In this document: positions 15,817 through 24,594 of the stretch, piece after piece
Layout of the letters: the number at the start of each line of letters is the position of its first letter
Numbering within the stretch: the first letter of the stretch is position 1
Origin: an uncultured Pseudomonadota bacterium
GTDB lineage: Bacteria; Myxococcota_A; Bradymonadia; Bradymonadales; GCA-2716585
DNA length: 32,474 nucleotides
Reading direction: 5' to 3'
Assembly (NCBI GenBank): GCA_937890335.1
Contig: CALBXO010000738.1
Location: 1 to 32,474 of the forward strand
Notes under the pieces: generated by a model
Databases searched by the model: none
Told to the model about the DNA's origin: nothing
What the model saw: the letters and a program-made list of their open reading frames with translations, nothing else
Program-made: the position numbers and the translations under genes

Positions 15817-17356
15817 TCGGCCCCGTGGTCGGGTCGCGCTGGTTCTGTTCGTCGCGTTGGGCCTGTGTGGGTCCACGGTAGCGGCGGACGGCCTGAGCAA
15901 GGAAGAAGAGGCGCGGCGCAAGAAGCTGGTCCGCCTCGCCGCCGGCAAGCCCAAGCTCCCGGCGCCTACGGCCAAGGTCTATTCGCTCGAGGCGCTCCTG
16001 GACCGAACGCTGGACCAGAACCCCCTCCTCGTGGCCCGCAAACACGCCGAGTTGTACGCGGAGCTGCGGCAGGACGAGGCCAATTGGGCCGTCTCGCCCT
16101 CGATCAAGATCGAATCGCAGTTCACGGTCGTACCCGCGGACACCGACATCAACCGGGCCCAGGGCAACCTGGAGAAATACCTGGAGCTGGATGTCGGGCC
16201 GTTCTCGGCCAACTCTGTGCGCATCATCATTCCGATCTTCACCTTTGGGAAGATCGCAGCCGCCAAGGACCTGGCCGCCCTCGGCATCGACCAGGCGCGG
16301 CTCGACACCAAGAAGCAGCGGCTCAAACTCATCGCCCAGACCAAGGAGGCCTACTACAGCCTCCAGCTCGGCAAACACATCCAGGCGATCACCGCCGATG
16401 GCCGGTCGGTGATCAAGGAGGAGATCGAGCGGCAAAACGAGGCGCGTGAGTTTGGCGACGAAGACGTGGATGTACCTCAGCTTCGCAAGCTGCAGATTTT
16501 TGACGCGGAGTTCGACGTAAAGGCGATCGACAATGAGCGTCTGGTGGGCCTGACGCGAAGCGCGCTCGGCGCGCTGACCGGGATGGAGAACGACGAGTTT
16601 GATGTCCCGCCCTTTGACGAGTCGGACGACACCGGCGCGCTGCTCCCGCTGAGCGTCTACCTGGATCTGGCCAAGGACAATCGTCCTGACTTTGAGCTCC
16701 TCAACGCCCTGGTGTCCGCGCGCAAACGACAGGTCGACCTTGAGCGGGCCAAATTCTACCCGGACATCTACTTCGCCGGCGAGTTCCGCTACGGCTTCTC
16801 CACGGAGGAGGCCAAGGAACAACAGGTGAAGTTTGACGAGGACAACACCAACCTGCCGGACGCGTTCCGTGGTCTGGACGAGGGCGTCGTCACCGTCGCG
16901 CCCTTCAGCGATCCCTACAACTACACACGCTTTGGTTTCCTGCTCGGCGCCCGTATCGATTACAACCCAGCCCAGCGCTATTGGAAGTACCAGCAAGCCC
17001 AGGCCAAGCTCGCCGAGGCCCGCTCGCAGCGAACTGCGGCCCTTGAGGGGATCGACATTCAGATCGAGAAGCGCTGGCGGGAGACCGACGATGAACGCCG
17101 CAAGATCGAGGCGTGGCAGCGCAATCTCAAGGCGGCCGATCGCTGGCGCAAGCAGGTGGCGATTGCCTTTGAGTCCGGCGGCGCCGAGCTCAAGGACTTC
17201 CTGGAGCCTCTCAAGGCCTGGTACAACGCACGCCTGAAGCTCCTGGAAGCCCAGTACAATTTCCGGGTGAATCTCGCCAAGCTCGGCGAGCTCGTCGGGC
17301 TCACGGACATCGCAGCCGTGGCCGAGAGCATGCCGATGCCAGCCCGCGTTGAATGA
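15803..17356 (+). CDS. TolC-family outer-membrane efflux protein
   Basis: 517 residues. The ATG at 15803 lies inside the end of sppA and gives a Sec signal (VALVLFVALGLCGSTVAAD). The mature protein has the OEP pattern: long amphipathic helices with coiled-coil-like charge, in two halves. YSLEALLDRTLDQNPLLVARK is typical of the first repeat and LSVYLDLAKDNRPDFELLNA of the second. A barrel-forming stretch (DIYFAGEFRYGF and RFGFLLGARIDYN) lies between. Such proteins form the outer-membrane channel of efflux pumps and type I secretion. No inner-membrane partner is in this window. An insert around residues 345-375 is rich in acidic residues. The next gene starts 49 bp downstream. Confidence 0.88.
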   Translation: MWDRSRPRGRVALVLFVALGLCGSTVAADGLSKEEEARRKKLVRLAAGKPKLPAPTAKVYSLEALLDRTLDQNPLLVARKHAELYAELRQDEANWAVSPSIKIESQFTVVPADTDINRAQGNLEKYLELDVGPFSANSVRIIIPIFTFGKIAAAKDLAALGIDQARLDTKKQRLKLIAQTKEAYYSLQLGKHIQAITADGRSVIKEEIERQNEAREFGDEDVDVPQLRKLQIFDAEFDVKAIDNERLVGLTRSALGALTGMENDEFDVPPFDESDDTGALLPLSVYLDLAKDNRPDFELLNALVSARKRQVDLERAKFYPDIYFAGEFRYGFSTEEAKEQQVKFDEDNTNLPDAFRGLDEGVVTVAPFSDPYNYTRFGFLLGARIDYNPAQRYWKYQQAQAKLAEARSQRTAALEGIDIQIEKRWRETDDERRKIEAWQRNLKAADRWRKQVAIAFESGGAELKDFLEPLKAWYNARLKLLEAQYNFRVNLAKLGELVGLTDIAAVAESMPMPARVE

Positions 17357-17405
17357 AATCAAAGGACGGCCGTCCAACCGCTCGGACACCATTGAGGCAG
17401 CCAAG

Positions 17406-18005
17406 ATGATCAAGCGCCCCGTTTTCCTTTTCACCTTCCTGCTCGCCTTCCTCGTCGCTGTCCCGGCGTTCGCCGGGCCACCGACCGACTTCGTGAAGAA
17501 GAAGAGCGAGAAGCTGTTTGATGTCGTCAACCAACCGGTCGGCGCCAAGCGCACCACCGCCCTCAAGGCCGAGGCGCGCTCGCTGGTCAACTACGAGGAG
17601 CTCGCCAAACGCGCTCTCGGAAAGCACTGGGAAGCGCGCACGGACGTGGAGAAGAAGGCGTTCATCGACCTGCTCGAGCGCCTCGTGGAGCTCAACTACG
17701 CCAACCGCTTCCAGGCCAAGGCCAGCACGACCAAGTACACCGTCGCCTACACCGGCGAGAAGGTGCGCGAAGGTACAGGCCAGGCGATCGTGAAGACCAA
17801 GGTCACCTACGGCGACGAGGTCTTCACCCTCGACTACAAGCTGCTGATGAAGAAGGACGCCGAGCCCACGATCTACGACGCGGTCTTCGACGACATCTCC
17901 CTGGAGGAGACCTACCGCGACTCGTACGTCCCGATCATCGAGAAAGAGGGCTGGCCGTCCCTGATCAAGCGCATGAAGAAGAAGCTCGACTCCCTCGACA
18001 AGTAG
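17406..18005 (+). CDS. MlaC/Ttg2D-type periplasmic phospholipid-binding protein
   Basis: 199 residues. The ATG at 17406 has GAGG at 17394-17397 and gives a clear signal peptide ending in PAFAG; an upstream in-frame ATG at 17349 would bury the signal. The body matches the MlaC (Tol_Tol_Ttg2) family: NYEELAKRALGKHW, EKKAFIDLLERLVELNYANRF, then a beta-rich lipid pocket (KYTVAYTGEKV, AIVKTKVTYGDEVFTLDYKL) and SYVPIIEKEGWPSLIKRMKKK at the end. MlaC carries phospholipids between the outer and inner membranes for the Mla system. The mlaABDEF partners are not in the window. It is the last gene of the rightward run and probably shares its transcript with the TolC-like gene. Confidence 0.88.
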   Translation: MIKRPVFLFTFLLAFLVAVPAFAGPPTDFVKKKSEKLFDVVNQPVGAKRTTALKAEARSLVNYEELAKRALGKHWEARTDVEKKAFIDLLERLVELNYANRFQAKASTTKYTVAYTGEKVREGTGQAIVKTKVTYGDEVFTLDYKLLMKKDAEPTIYDAVFDDISLEETYRDSYVPIIEKEGWPSLIKRMKKKLDSLDK

Positions 18006-18011
18006 GAATCC

Positions 18012-18042
18012 GGCGTCGCGGAGGATCGTCTCTCCGGGCGCC
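18012..18042. terminator. possible bidirectional terminator hairpin
   Basis: Between two convergent genes, GGCG/CGCC (18012-18015, 18039-18042) enclose CGGAG/CTCCG (18019-18023, 18032-18036) with an eight-base loop. There is no T run, so the call is weak. Confidence 0.25.
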
Positions 18043-18062
18043 AAGGTGCGACGGCTCGCGGC

Positions 18063-18875
18063 TCAGGCCAGCCGGGCCTGCACGGCGAGGCCGCCGCTGA
18101 GAGCGCCCACGTCGTGGGTACGAATCCAGTCCGCCCCCTGCCGCGCGCAGTAGAGCTCGGCGGCCAGTGTGGGCGGCCCCGACTGCTCCAATTCACATCC
18201 GGTGATGCGCCGTAGGAACGACTTCCTGGAGACGCTGACCAGGACCGGGAGCCCAAAACGCTCCCGCAGCCTCGGCAGCGCCCTCAAGATGGCCAGCGAC
18301 GAGTTGGGGTCCCTACCCAGGAAGAACCCCATGCCGGGGTCCAGGACCAGCCGTTCCCGCGCGACGCCCGCGCGCACCAGGTCTCCAATTCGTCGCTCGA
18401 AGAAGGCGACGACTTCCGTGTAGATCGTAGCCGGGTCCGACGCCGCGCGGGTGGCTTTGCCTCCCCGCTGGATCGAGTGCATCACGATCAAGGTACAGTC
18501 GCCGGCCGCAAGCTCCGGGTAGAACTCTGGGTCGGCAAAGCCCTGAATGTCGTTGATTGCGTCGACGCCGGCCTGCATGGCCCACCGCTGGGTCTGGGTC
18601 AGGTAGGTGTCAATGCTCAGAGGTACCCCCGCGAGGGCGTCCACGACGGGTTCCAGGCGCCGGATCTCCTCTAGCGCGGTGACCGCTTCCGCGTCCGGAT
18701 GTGTAGACGCCGGACCCAGATCGACCATGGCTGCGCCACTCTGGAACAAGGCACGCGCGTGCGCCACGGCATTGTCAGGGTCCAGGTACAGTCCACCATC
18801 GGAGAACGAATCCCGCGTGACGTTGACGATGCCTAGGATCTTTGTGGTGGGGCCGTTGGGCGCGCTCAGCGGCAC
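18063..18875 (-). CDS. folP: dihydropteroate synthase, divergent form
   Basis: 270 residues. The enzyme joins p-aminobenzoate to the pterin pyrophosphate in folate synthesis. Family motifs: GIVNVTRDSFSDGG (15-28), INDIQGF (107-113), DPGMGFF (179-185), SVSRKSFL (214-221) and RTHDV (252-256). Loop 2, normally DVGGESTRPG, reads DLGPASTHPD here (52-61), so the conserved Arg is His. The usual Lys after the GFG motif is also missing (GFFLG). Either this is a divergent but active synthase or a related pterin-binding enzyme. Its ATG lies ten bases inside the end of the double-FHA gene, so it is probably the last gene of the FHA operon. Length is normal. Confidence 0.85.
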   Translation of the reverse strand: MPLSAPNGPTTKILGIVNVTRDSFSDGGLYLDPDNAVAHARALFQSGAAMVDLGPASTHPDAEAVTALEEIRRLEPVVDALAGVPLSIDTYLTQTQRWAMQAGVDAINDIQGFADPEFYPELAAGDCTLIVMHSIQRGGKATRAASDPATIYTEVVAFFERRIGDLVRAGVARERLVLDPGMGFFLGRDPNSSLAILRALPRLRERFGLPVLVSVSRKSFLRRITGCELEQSGPPTLAAELYCARQGADWIRTHDVGALSGGLAVQARLA

Positions 18876-20272
18876 TGCGGGGCGACTTCGTAGGGCTTGA
18901 AATCCGGGTACCGGCGGCGCTGACGTTGCATTTTGTCTTCTGCGGCCGTGATCTGATCCCGAATCTCCTTGAGCGCTGCCTTCTGGTCGGTCTTTCCGCG
19001 CGCACAGATGAGCTCGAACGCCTTGACGAAGGCTTCCTGGGCGGTGCCGTACTCGTTCTTGTCCATGGCCTCGCGCGCGGCCTTCTTGTACTGGTTGGCC
19101 AGGATCTGCCGGACCTCGTCGAGCTCCTTTGCGGCGGTGTCGTGCGCGCTGGTGCCGTCGGGCACGGACTCGAGCTTCTTGAGGGCGTCGTCGTACTGGG
19201 CTTTGCCCTTGAGCTTGAGGCCCGCCTCGAATTTCTCCTGGGCGTCCTGCTCCTTGACCGCCTGGGCCTTGAGCTTCTTGGCGTCCTCGCTGTCCGGCTT
19301 GGCCGTCAGCGCCTCGTCAAACTTGGCGATGGCGTCCGTCCACTTCTGCTGGGACATGAGCGCGCGCCCGTCGTTGACGAGCGAGTCGGCCTTCTGCTCG
19401 GGGCTCAGCTCCGTCGCGATCGGCGGAACCTCTTCCACCTGGCTCGAGCTGTACAGCCACCATCCCGCGGCAGCGGCGATGGCGAGCGTCAGGAACAGAA
19501 GCATGACGATGAGCAGGCCGACGATGATGACGCCGATGCCGATTCCGCCGCCGCCACTGCTGCGTCCGGAACCGCCGGTCTTGGGCATGGGGGCCGCGGG
19601 CCCGGCGTACTTGCTGACGTCGACGTTCTCGCCGCTGGGGACGAAGATGAAGTCGACGTTTCCAAAGCTGACGCGGTCCCGCTCGCGAAGGATTGTGGGT
19701 CCGGAGATGCGCTTGGCACCCACCGAGCTTCCGTTGGAGGAGCCCAGGTCCGCGAGGGTGTAGACCATGCCATCGCAGTCGATGTTCGCGTGGCGGCGGG
19801 AGGCCGAGGGATCGTTAAGGAAGATGGTGTTGTCTTCCGTTCGACCGACCGTGTTTCTGCGCTCGGTCAGCGGGAAGACTTCTCCGGCGAACGAGTCGCC
19901 GACGCGGACGAGTTTGTAGGCGTTCTCGTCCTGGCTGACGATGTGCGTAGAGACGACATCCTGCTTGTCGTCCTCCTCGTTGTTGAACTCGAGGTAGAGG
20001 TAGTAGTCGCCGATGCGGATCTGCGCGGCCGAGCCCAGATCGCGCTGACCCTGAATCCGCTGCCCATCGACGATGACGCCGTTGGACGAGCCCAAGTCTT
20101 CAATGAAGCACTTGGAGTCCCGGATGAACATACGGGCGTGCTGCCGCGACACATTGCTGCTGGGCAGAATGATGTCGTTGCCGTCGACCCGTCCTATCAG
20201 GTAGGTCCCGTGATTGAACGAGAACTCGTCGGCGATGACGCCATTCTTGTCCTCGATGATCAGGGTATACAT
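18866..20272 (-). CDS. double-FHA membrane protein with periplasmic TPR-like region
   Basis: 468 residues. Two forkhead-associated domains sit at the N-terminus: FHA1 about 1-100 (Gly27-Arg28, SRQHAR 42-47, GSSNG 61-65) and FHA2 about 118-212 (Gly143-Arg144, SRRHAN 158-163, GSSNG 177-181). Both keep the residues that bind phosphothreonine. A Gly-rich linker leads to one membrane helix (about 244-273). The C-terminal 190 residues are charged and helical, with TPR-like units (SLVNDGRALMSQQKWTDAI, KFEAGLKLKGKAQYDDALKK), and should face the periplasm. It thus could link a phosphorylated cytoplasmic partner to a periplasmic scaffold. SD GAGG precedes the ATG; 17 bp separate it from the FHA-CpaF gene. 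Confidence 0.88.
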   Translation of the reverse strand: MYTLIIEDKNGVIADEFSFNHGTYLIGRVDGNDIILPSSNVSRQHARMFIRDSKCFIEDLGSSNGVIVDGQRIQGQRDLGSAAQIRIGDYYLYLEFNNEEDDKQDVVSTHIVSQDENAYKLVRVGDSFAGEVFPLTERRNTVGRTEDNTIFLNDPSASRRHANIDCDGMVYTLADLGSSNGSSVGAKRISGPTILRERDRVSFGNVDFIFVPSGENVDVSKYAGPAAPMPKTGGSGRSSGGGGIGIGVIIVGLLIVMLLFLTLAIAAAAGWWLYSSSQVEEVPPIATELSPEQKADSLVNDGRALMSQQKWTDAIAKFDEALTAKPDSEDAKKLKAQAVKEQDAQEKFEAGLKLKGKAQYDDALKKLESVPDGTSAHDTAAKELDEVRQILANQYKKAAREAMDKNEYGTAQEAFVKAFELICARGKTDQKAALKEIRDQITAAEDKMQRQRRRYPDFKPYEVAPQCR

Positions 20273-20289
20273 CAGACCTCAGACTCGAG

Positions 20290-22293
20290 TCAGCCGAAGA
20301 TGCTCGTGTCCACCGCCTGACCGGCGGCACGCAGCGCCTCGTAGAACACGGGAACGTAGCCGGTGGCGACAAAGTTCCCACCCCCTGTTTCCGCGCGCCA
20401 GTAGAACACATCGTTGATGCGGAAGGCATCCATATCCATGCCTTGCACCTCCGAGATCTGCTGCACGCGGGCCTGTCCGTTTCCGTCGTGGTGGACGACA
20501 ACGACCAGGTGAACGGCGCGTGCGATCTGCTCCCGAAGCCCGCGGGGCGACGCGTCGAATGCGCCGAGCTGGGCCAGGGATTGGAGGCGACCGATGGCGT
20601 CCTTGCTGGAGGAACCGTTGACCGTGGCCAGCGATCCGGACGTACCGGCGGCGGCGGCGGCGACCCACTCGTAGGCCTCGCCGCCCTGGAGGGTGTTCAC
20701 CAGAATGCGCTCAGGTGCCATGCGCAACGCGGCGCGCAGCAGGTAGCGTGTGTCGTATTGCCCAGCGGAGGCGACGTCGAGGTTGACGACGCTGTGCTGC
20801 GGCAAGTGGACGGAGCCCGAGTTTTCCACCAGGACGATGCGGGTGCCGTCTGCGATTCCGGCGCCGAGGGAGCCAAGGAGCTCGTCTCTGGCGGCGGCCG
20901 AAGCCCCGGCGATCAGGATGGTTCTGCCGGCGTCAACCGCCTGCCGAAGCATCTCTGCCATGCCGGTGCTCATGACACCAGCGGTGGCCAGATCATCCAG
21001 GCTGCGTGCGGCCCCGCGGCTCTTGCGCACCGTGAGCACAGGACCTCGCGGCGCCAGTGGTGGCATGAGGATGTGCACGCGCGTACCGTCGGAGAAGCGG
21101 ACTTCCTCGGCGGGCTGGCTGTTGGGGTCCTCCAACCGTGCGCCGAGCAATCGCTGCGCCGCCAGGAAGAGGAAGTCGGGGTGGCTGTACGCCCGCGCCG
21201 CCGTGGAGACGCGGTTGCCCTGCTTGGTCAGGATCTGGTCAAAGCTGTTGACGTAGATCTCTTCGACATTCTGGTCGTCGAGGAGGTTCTCAAGCGGTCC
21301 GAGGCCGACAATCTCGCTGAGCAGGTGGTCGGCGACCTCCGAATTGCCCTGCGCGGCGTCGGACGCGGCGCCTTCCCACTGGGCCCGGTCCTCGGGACTG
21401 GGCGGATAATGGGCCGGAAGCGTCGACGGATCCACGGTTGCGAAGAAGCGTCCGGCGGCGTCCGCCTGGCTCTGCGCGAAACCCTCGTCGCGCTGCTGCA
21501 CGAACTCGGGCTTGGTGGTGACGATCCCAGCACCGGGCGTGTAGAGAGAAGGCATGGCGCCAAGCTGCGGCGGAGGCGCAAGGGGTGCGGGCGCATGCAC
21601 CGGTGCAGCCGGACCCGGAGGCGCCGACAGCGGTGGCGCGCTGCGCGGTTGCACCGCAGGCGTATTTTGGGCTGTCGCAGGGCCGGCGAGGGGTCCCGGG
21701 CGAGGCGGCGCAGGCGTCGAGACCGGTGCCGGGGAGCCGGACAACGGAGACGGACCGGGCGCGCCTTGGCGCGGTGACAACGCGGGCGCAGGCTTGGCTG
21801 GCTTCGGCGGTGGCGCCGGCTTGGGCACCGCTGCGGGCGGCAGCGGCGCGGCCTGCGGCATCGCGGGGCTGCTCTGGCGCGGCGAGATCGGAGCGGACGG
21901 ACCCTGGCCAGCCAACGAGGGCGGTGGCGCGGGCGCGTTCATCTCCTGGATCCCAGGCCCTGGCCCTGGCATGGCCGGGGCGTCAGGTGCCGCGCCGGCT
22001 GCCGCCGACTCCTGGATGTTGAGTACGAAGTCACCGATGTACACCTTGTCGTTGGTCTTGATCACCTGCGGAGAGGTGATCTTGCGACCGTTGACGTAGG
22101 TGCCGTTGGTGCTTTTCAGGTCGACGACAATGAACTTTCCGTCCTTGACGACGATCCGACTATGACGCTTGGAGACGTTCCCCTTCGGCAGGACAATATC
22201 ATTGCCCTTGACCCGGCCAATACTGACCTCGGTCTTATCGAACGAATAGGTAGACTGGGGACCGTCTTTCTCAGAAACCGTGACTGCGAACAC
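20290..22293 (-). CDS. FHA domain fused to a CpaF-type secretion ATPase domain, probably inactive
   Basis: 667 residues from a GTG with AGGAG six bases ahead. The FHA domain (1-95) has Gly26-Arg27, SKRHSR (41-46) and STNGTYVNG (61-69). A 200-residue Pro/Ala/Gln linker follows (about 96-295). The C-terminal part (about 318-615) follows the CpaF/VirB11 ATPase plan: EIVGLGPLENLLDD, EEVRFSDGTRVHIL, GRTILIAG, ALRMAPERILVNTLQGGEA, GSLATVNGSSSKDAIGRL. The nucleotide-binding residues are lost: the Walker A site reads GASAAARDEL (463-472) with no Lys-Thr, the usual VGEVRGGEA is VNTLQGGEA, and the usual His in ATVHANS is Asn. So it keeps the fold but probably not ATP hydrolysis. It may act as a phosphothreonine-directed adaptor. 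Confidence 0.88.
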   Translation of the reverse strand: MFAVTVSEKDGPQSTYSFDKTEVSIGRVKGNDIVLPKGNVSKRHSRIVVKDGKFIVVDLKSTNGTYVNGRKITSPQVIKTNDKVYIGDFVLNIQESAAAGAAPDAPAMPGPGPGIQEMNAPAPPPSLAGQGPSAPISPRQSSPAMPQAAPLPPAAVPKPAPPPKPAKPAPALSPRQGAPGPSPLSGSPAPVSTPAPPRPGPLAGPATAQNTPAVQPRSAPPLSAPPGPAAPVHAPAPLAPPPQLGAMPSLYTPGAGIVTTKPEFVQQRDEGFAQSQADAAGRFFATVDPSTLPAHYPPSPEDRAQWEGAASDAAQGNSEVADHLLSEIVGLGPLENLLDDQNVEEIYVNSFDQILTKQGNRVSTAARAYSHPDFLFLAAQRLLGARLEDPNSQPAEEVRFSDGTRVHILMPPLAPRGPVLTVRKSRGAARSLDDLATAGVMSTGMAEMLRQAVDAGRTILIAGASAAARDELLGSLGAGIADGTRIVLVENSGSVHLPQHSVVNLDVASAGQYDTRYLLRAALRMAPERILVNTLQGGEAYEWVAAAAAGTSGSLATVNGSSSKDAIGRLQSLAQLGAFDASPRGLREQIARAVHLVVVVHHDGNGQARVQQISEVQGMDMDAFRINDVFYWRAETGGGNFVATGYVPVFYEALRAAGQAVDTSIFG

Positions 22294-22367
22294 AATCCGC
22301 TCCTGAGGGGGGTGGGTTCCGGAACGACTCGGAAATCGTTGACGCGGGCCAACTGGACCGTGCGCCG

Positions 22368-22396
22368 AGTCTCACCCCCACGCCGAACCTTGTCAA
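22368..22396 (-). promoter_or_regulatory. probable promoter of the FHA operon
   Basis: On the minus strand, a perfect TTGACA (22391-22396) is followed after 17 bases by GAGACT (22368-22373), a three-of-six -10 match. The start codon is 75 bases further on, which leaves a leader of about 68 nt. Confidence 0.4.
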
Positions 22397-22519
22397 GAAC
22401 GTTCCATGCGCCGTTCCCATGGGCCTCCAGACGCCTGGGATCGGTCTCGGACTTCGGTCGGCACCAAGGCGGCGCGAACTTCGTGCTACCATGAAGCGGG
22501 GCCATCGAGCGGGGATGTG

Positions 22520-22849
22520 ATGGCGGACCACCCACAGGCGATTGTACTGCTCCTGGAGGACGCCCAGGGCGCCGTCGGCGAGGGGTCGTGCAGGTTCCGG
22601 GTAGAGCGTGAGGCCATCATCGGCCGAGGCGCCGATGCCGATCTGACTCTGGCGGATGTCCGCGTGTCCCGCCGGCATGCGCGCGTGTTTGCCGAGCAGG
22701 ACGCCTGGTGGGTCGAGGACGCGGGCAGCACCAGCGGCTGTTGGCTCAATTCCACCCGCGTAGCCGGTCGTCGTCGAGTCATGCCCGGCGACGAGCTCCG
22801 GCTGGGAGGCGTGGTGTTGAGGGTGTCCAAGGAGCCCGAGGCTCCCTGA
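22520..22849 (+). CDS. stand-alone FHA-domain protein
   Basis: 109 residues from the ATG at 22520 (GTG at 22517 is also possible; GGGG lies five bases ahead). Almost the entire protein is one FHA domain: Gly35-Arg36 in IIGRGADADL, SRRHAR at 50-55, and a GSTSG loop at 69-73 in place of the usual GSTNG. It should bind phosphothreonine peptides, the His and Arg of the binding loops being present. It has no other domain, so it is likely a small adaptor. It is divergent from the FHA-CpaF gene, with 226 bp between the starts, and 80 bp before the next lipoprotein. Confidence 0.87.
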   Translation: MADHPQAIVLLLEDAQGAVGEGSCRFRVEREAIIGRGADADLTLADVRVSRRHARVFAEQDAWWVEDAGSTSGCWLNSTRVAGRRRVMPGDELRLGGVVLRVSKEPEAP

Positions 22850-22929
22850 CGGCCCGAGGTGTAACGGCCGGCAACGCACACTCCCGGTGCGGCTACGTCC
22901 AAGGCACGAACCCTGGACGAGGTAGTATC

Positions 22930-24594
22930 ATGCGGATTTTGACGGTGTTCCTTTTGGTCTTGCTCAGCGCCTGTGGTGGCGACGGCAACTCCGACGACGG
23001 CGTAGCCCGGCTCGGTAGCGTCGAGTTGAGCGAGGAAGCCCTGGACTTTGGCCCTGTGGAGGTCGGAGACCAGGCAACGCTCGTTGTCGCGGCGGTAAAC
23101 AGCGGCAACGCGGCGACGCGGATCGAACTCGAGCTCGCCAGTGGCCCGTTTGAAGTACTGGGCGGCTGCGGCGAATCACTCGCGCCCGACGAGGCCTGCG
23201 AACTGAGCATCGCATTCACGCCCACCAACACCGGCGACGCGTCGTCGATTCTGCGGGTCACTGGGGGTGACACGTCCGCTGCGGTGGTCCTGACCGGGTC
23301 GGGCGCCGAGCCCACCGCGCCCGTGCTGACTCTGTCGCAGACCGAGATTGATCTCGGTACCTTCCTTGTCGGTGCCGAGACCGACACCTCCATTACAGTG
23401 ACGAACACAGGGAACCGCGCGTCCGGGGAGCTGGCCATCGAGCTGATGTCCGACCCCGGCTTCTCCCTCGGTGCCGACGACTGCGACGACGGTTTGGCTC
23501 CGGGCGCGGACTGTACCATCACCGTACAGGTCGTGGTCAGCGGGCGCGGCACAACCGAAGCCGATCTGACGGTCTCGGCGGGTGGTAGCCAGGCGACGAC
23601 GGTCCTTCGGGTCCGCGGTGAAGTCCCCGCACAGCTCGACGCCCCGGCGGAGATCGTCGTGGAAGGGCTGCGCGCCGGAGCCAGTCGTCCCGTGAGTTTC
23701 TCTGTGCGCAACAACGGCGACTACCCCGCTGAAAACCTTCGCGTCGGGGTGTCCTCGCGGGCCCTCTCGGAGTTTGAGGTGGACTGCGTGAACCTCGCCC
23801 CCGGCGAGGACTGTCGCGTGAGGGCGCAGTGGTCGGCGCCGCGTTCAGGGGGCCCGGCCACTGAGATTCTCAGCGTCTATTGGGACGGCGGCGTTGTGGA
23901 GGTTCGGCTCGTCGCCGAGGTGATCGGCAATGGCACCTTCGTGGTGGAAGGCGACCGCACGGTCACGCTGGACGAAGAACAGATCGGCGCGACGAGGGCC
24001 TTCAGCTTCACGGTCCGCAACAGCGATGAACAGTATGACATTACCTTTATCCGCGCGGAGATCTCCCTGGTCCGCCAGGGCAGCCTCACCATCAACGCAG
24101 CCGAATGTGCGGGGACTCTGGCTGCGGGTCGGAGCTGTACGATTCACGGCGAGTTCGAGGTCCTGGGCGGAAGTCAGGTCGCGACCGTGCAACTTGTGGG
24201 GACCGGCGTCGAGAGCCCGGTGATGACCGTACGGGCCAGCGGGCCATCGGTGATCGTGGTCGAGCCCGCAAGCGAGATCAGGTTCGGCACCGTCACCTCG
24301 CGCTACGTCGTCAAGCGCAGGGTTACGGTCCGCAACACGACCAACGAGGATCTCAACATCACCGCCGTCCCGGACCACAACGGTAGCTTCTTCATCGACG
24401 ACGACCCCTTGGACGCCGTCCGCGGGTGCAACGCTCGTCTGAGACCGGGGGGCAGTTGTGCGCTCGACCTGGCCCTGGAGGGCAGCCGCCGCAACGGCGC
24501 ATTCGACTTCCCGCTGACCATCACGTCATCGGTTCCCTTTGGGAGTCGCAACGCGGTCGTGATTCTGCGCTTCACCGGTAACGTGAATCGTTGA
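22930..24594 (+). CDS. lipoprotein with tandem ASH/HYDIN-like immunoglobulin-fold repeats
   Basis: 554 residues. The ATG at 22930 (GAGG about eight bases ahead) starts a short lipoprotein signal, MRILTVFLLVLLSAC, lipid Cys 15. The rest is about five repeats of roughly 100 residues of the ASH/HYDIN/choice-of-anchor-D kind. Each opens with a strand like LDFGPVEVGDQATLVVAAVN or IDLGTFLVGAETDTSITVTN, and most have a Cys pair around CGESLAPDEAC, CDDGLAPGADC, CVNLAPGEDC, CAGTLAAGRSC or CNARLRPGGSC. Such repeats form rod-like surface proteins in Myxococcota and related groups. Likely exported to the outer membrane and exposed; binding partner unknown. Confidence 0.88.
   Translation: MRILTVFLLVLLSACGGDGNSDDGVARLGSVELSEEALDFGPVEVGDQATLVVAAVNSGNAATRIELELASGPFEVLGGCGESLAPDEACELSIAFTPTNTGDASSILRVTGGDTSAAVVLTGSGAEPTAPVLTLSQTEIDLGTFLVGAETDTSITVTNTGNRASGELAIELMSDPGFSLGADDCDDGLAPGADCTITVQVVVSGRGTTEADLTVSAGGSQATTVLRVRGEVPAQLDAPAEIVVEGLRAGASRPVSFSVRNNGDYPAENLRVGVSSRALSEFEVDCVNLAPGEDCRVRAQWSAPRSGGPATEILSVYWDGGVVEVRLVAEVIGNGTFVVEGDRTVTLDEEQIGATRAFSFTVRNSDEQYDITFIRAEISLVRQGSLTINAAECAGTLAAGRSCTIHGEFEVLGGSQVATVQLVGTGVESPVMTVRASGPSVIVVEPASEIRFGTVTSRYVVKRRVTVRNTTNEDLNITAVPDHNGSFFIDDDPLDAVRGCNARLRPGGSCALDLALEGSRRNGAFDFPLTITSSVPFGSRNAVVILRFTGNVNR

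Noticed and set aside
15743-17590. 615-codon open frame on the minus strand
   Set aside because: Shadow of the TolC-like gene; GC-rich codon bias keeps the opposite frame open, and there is no domain or ribosome site.
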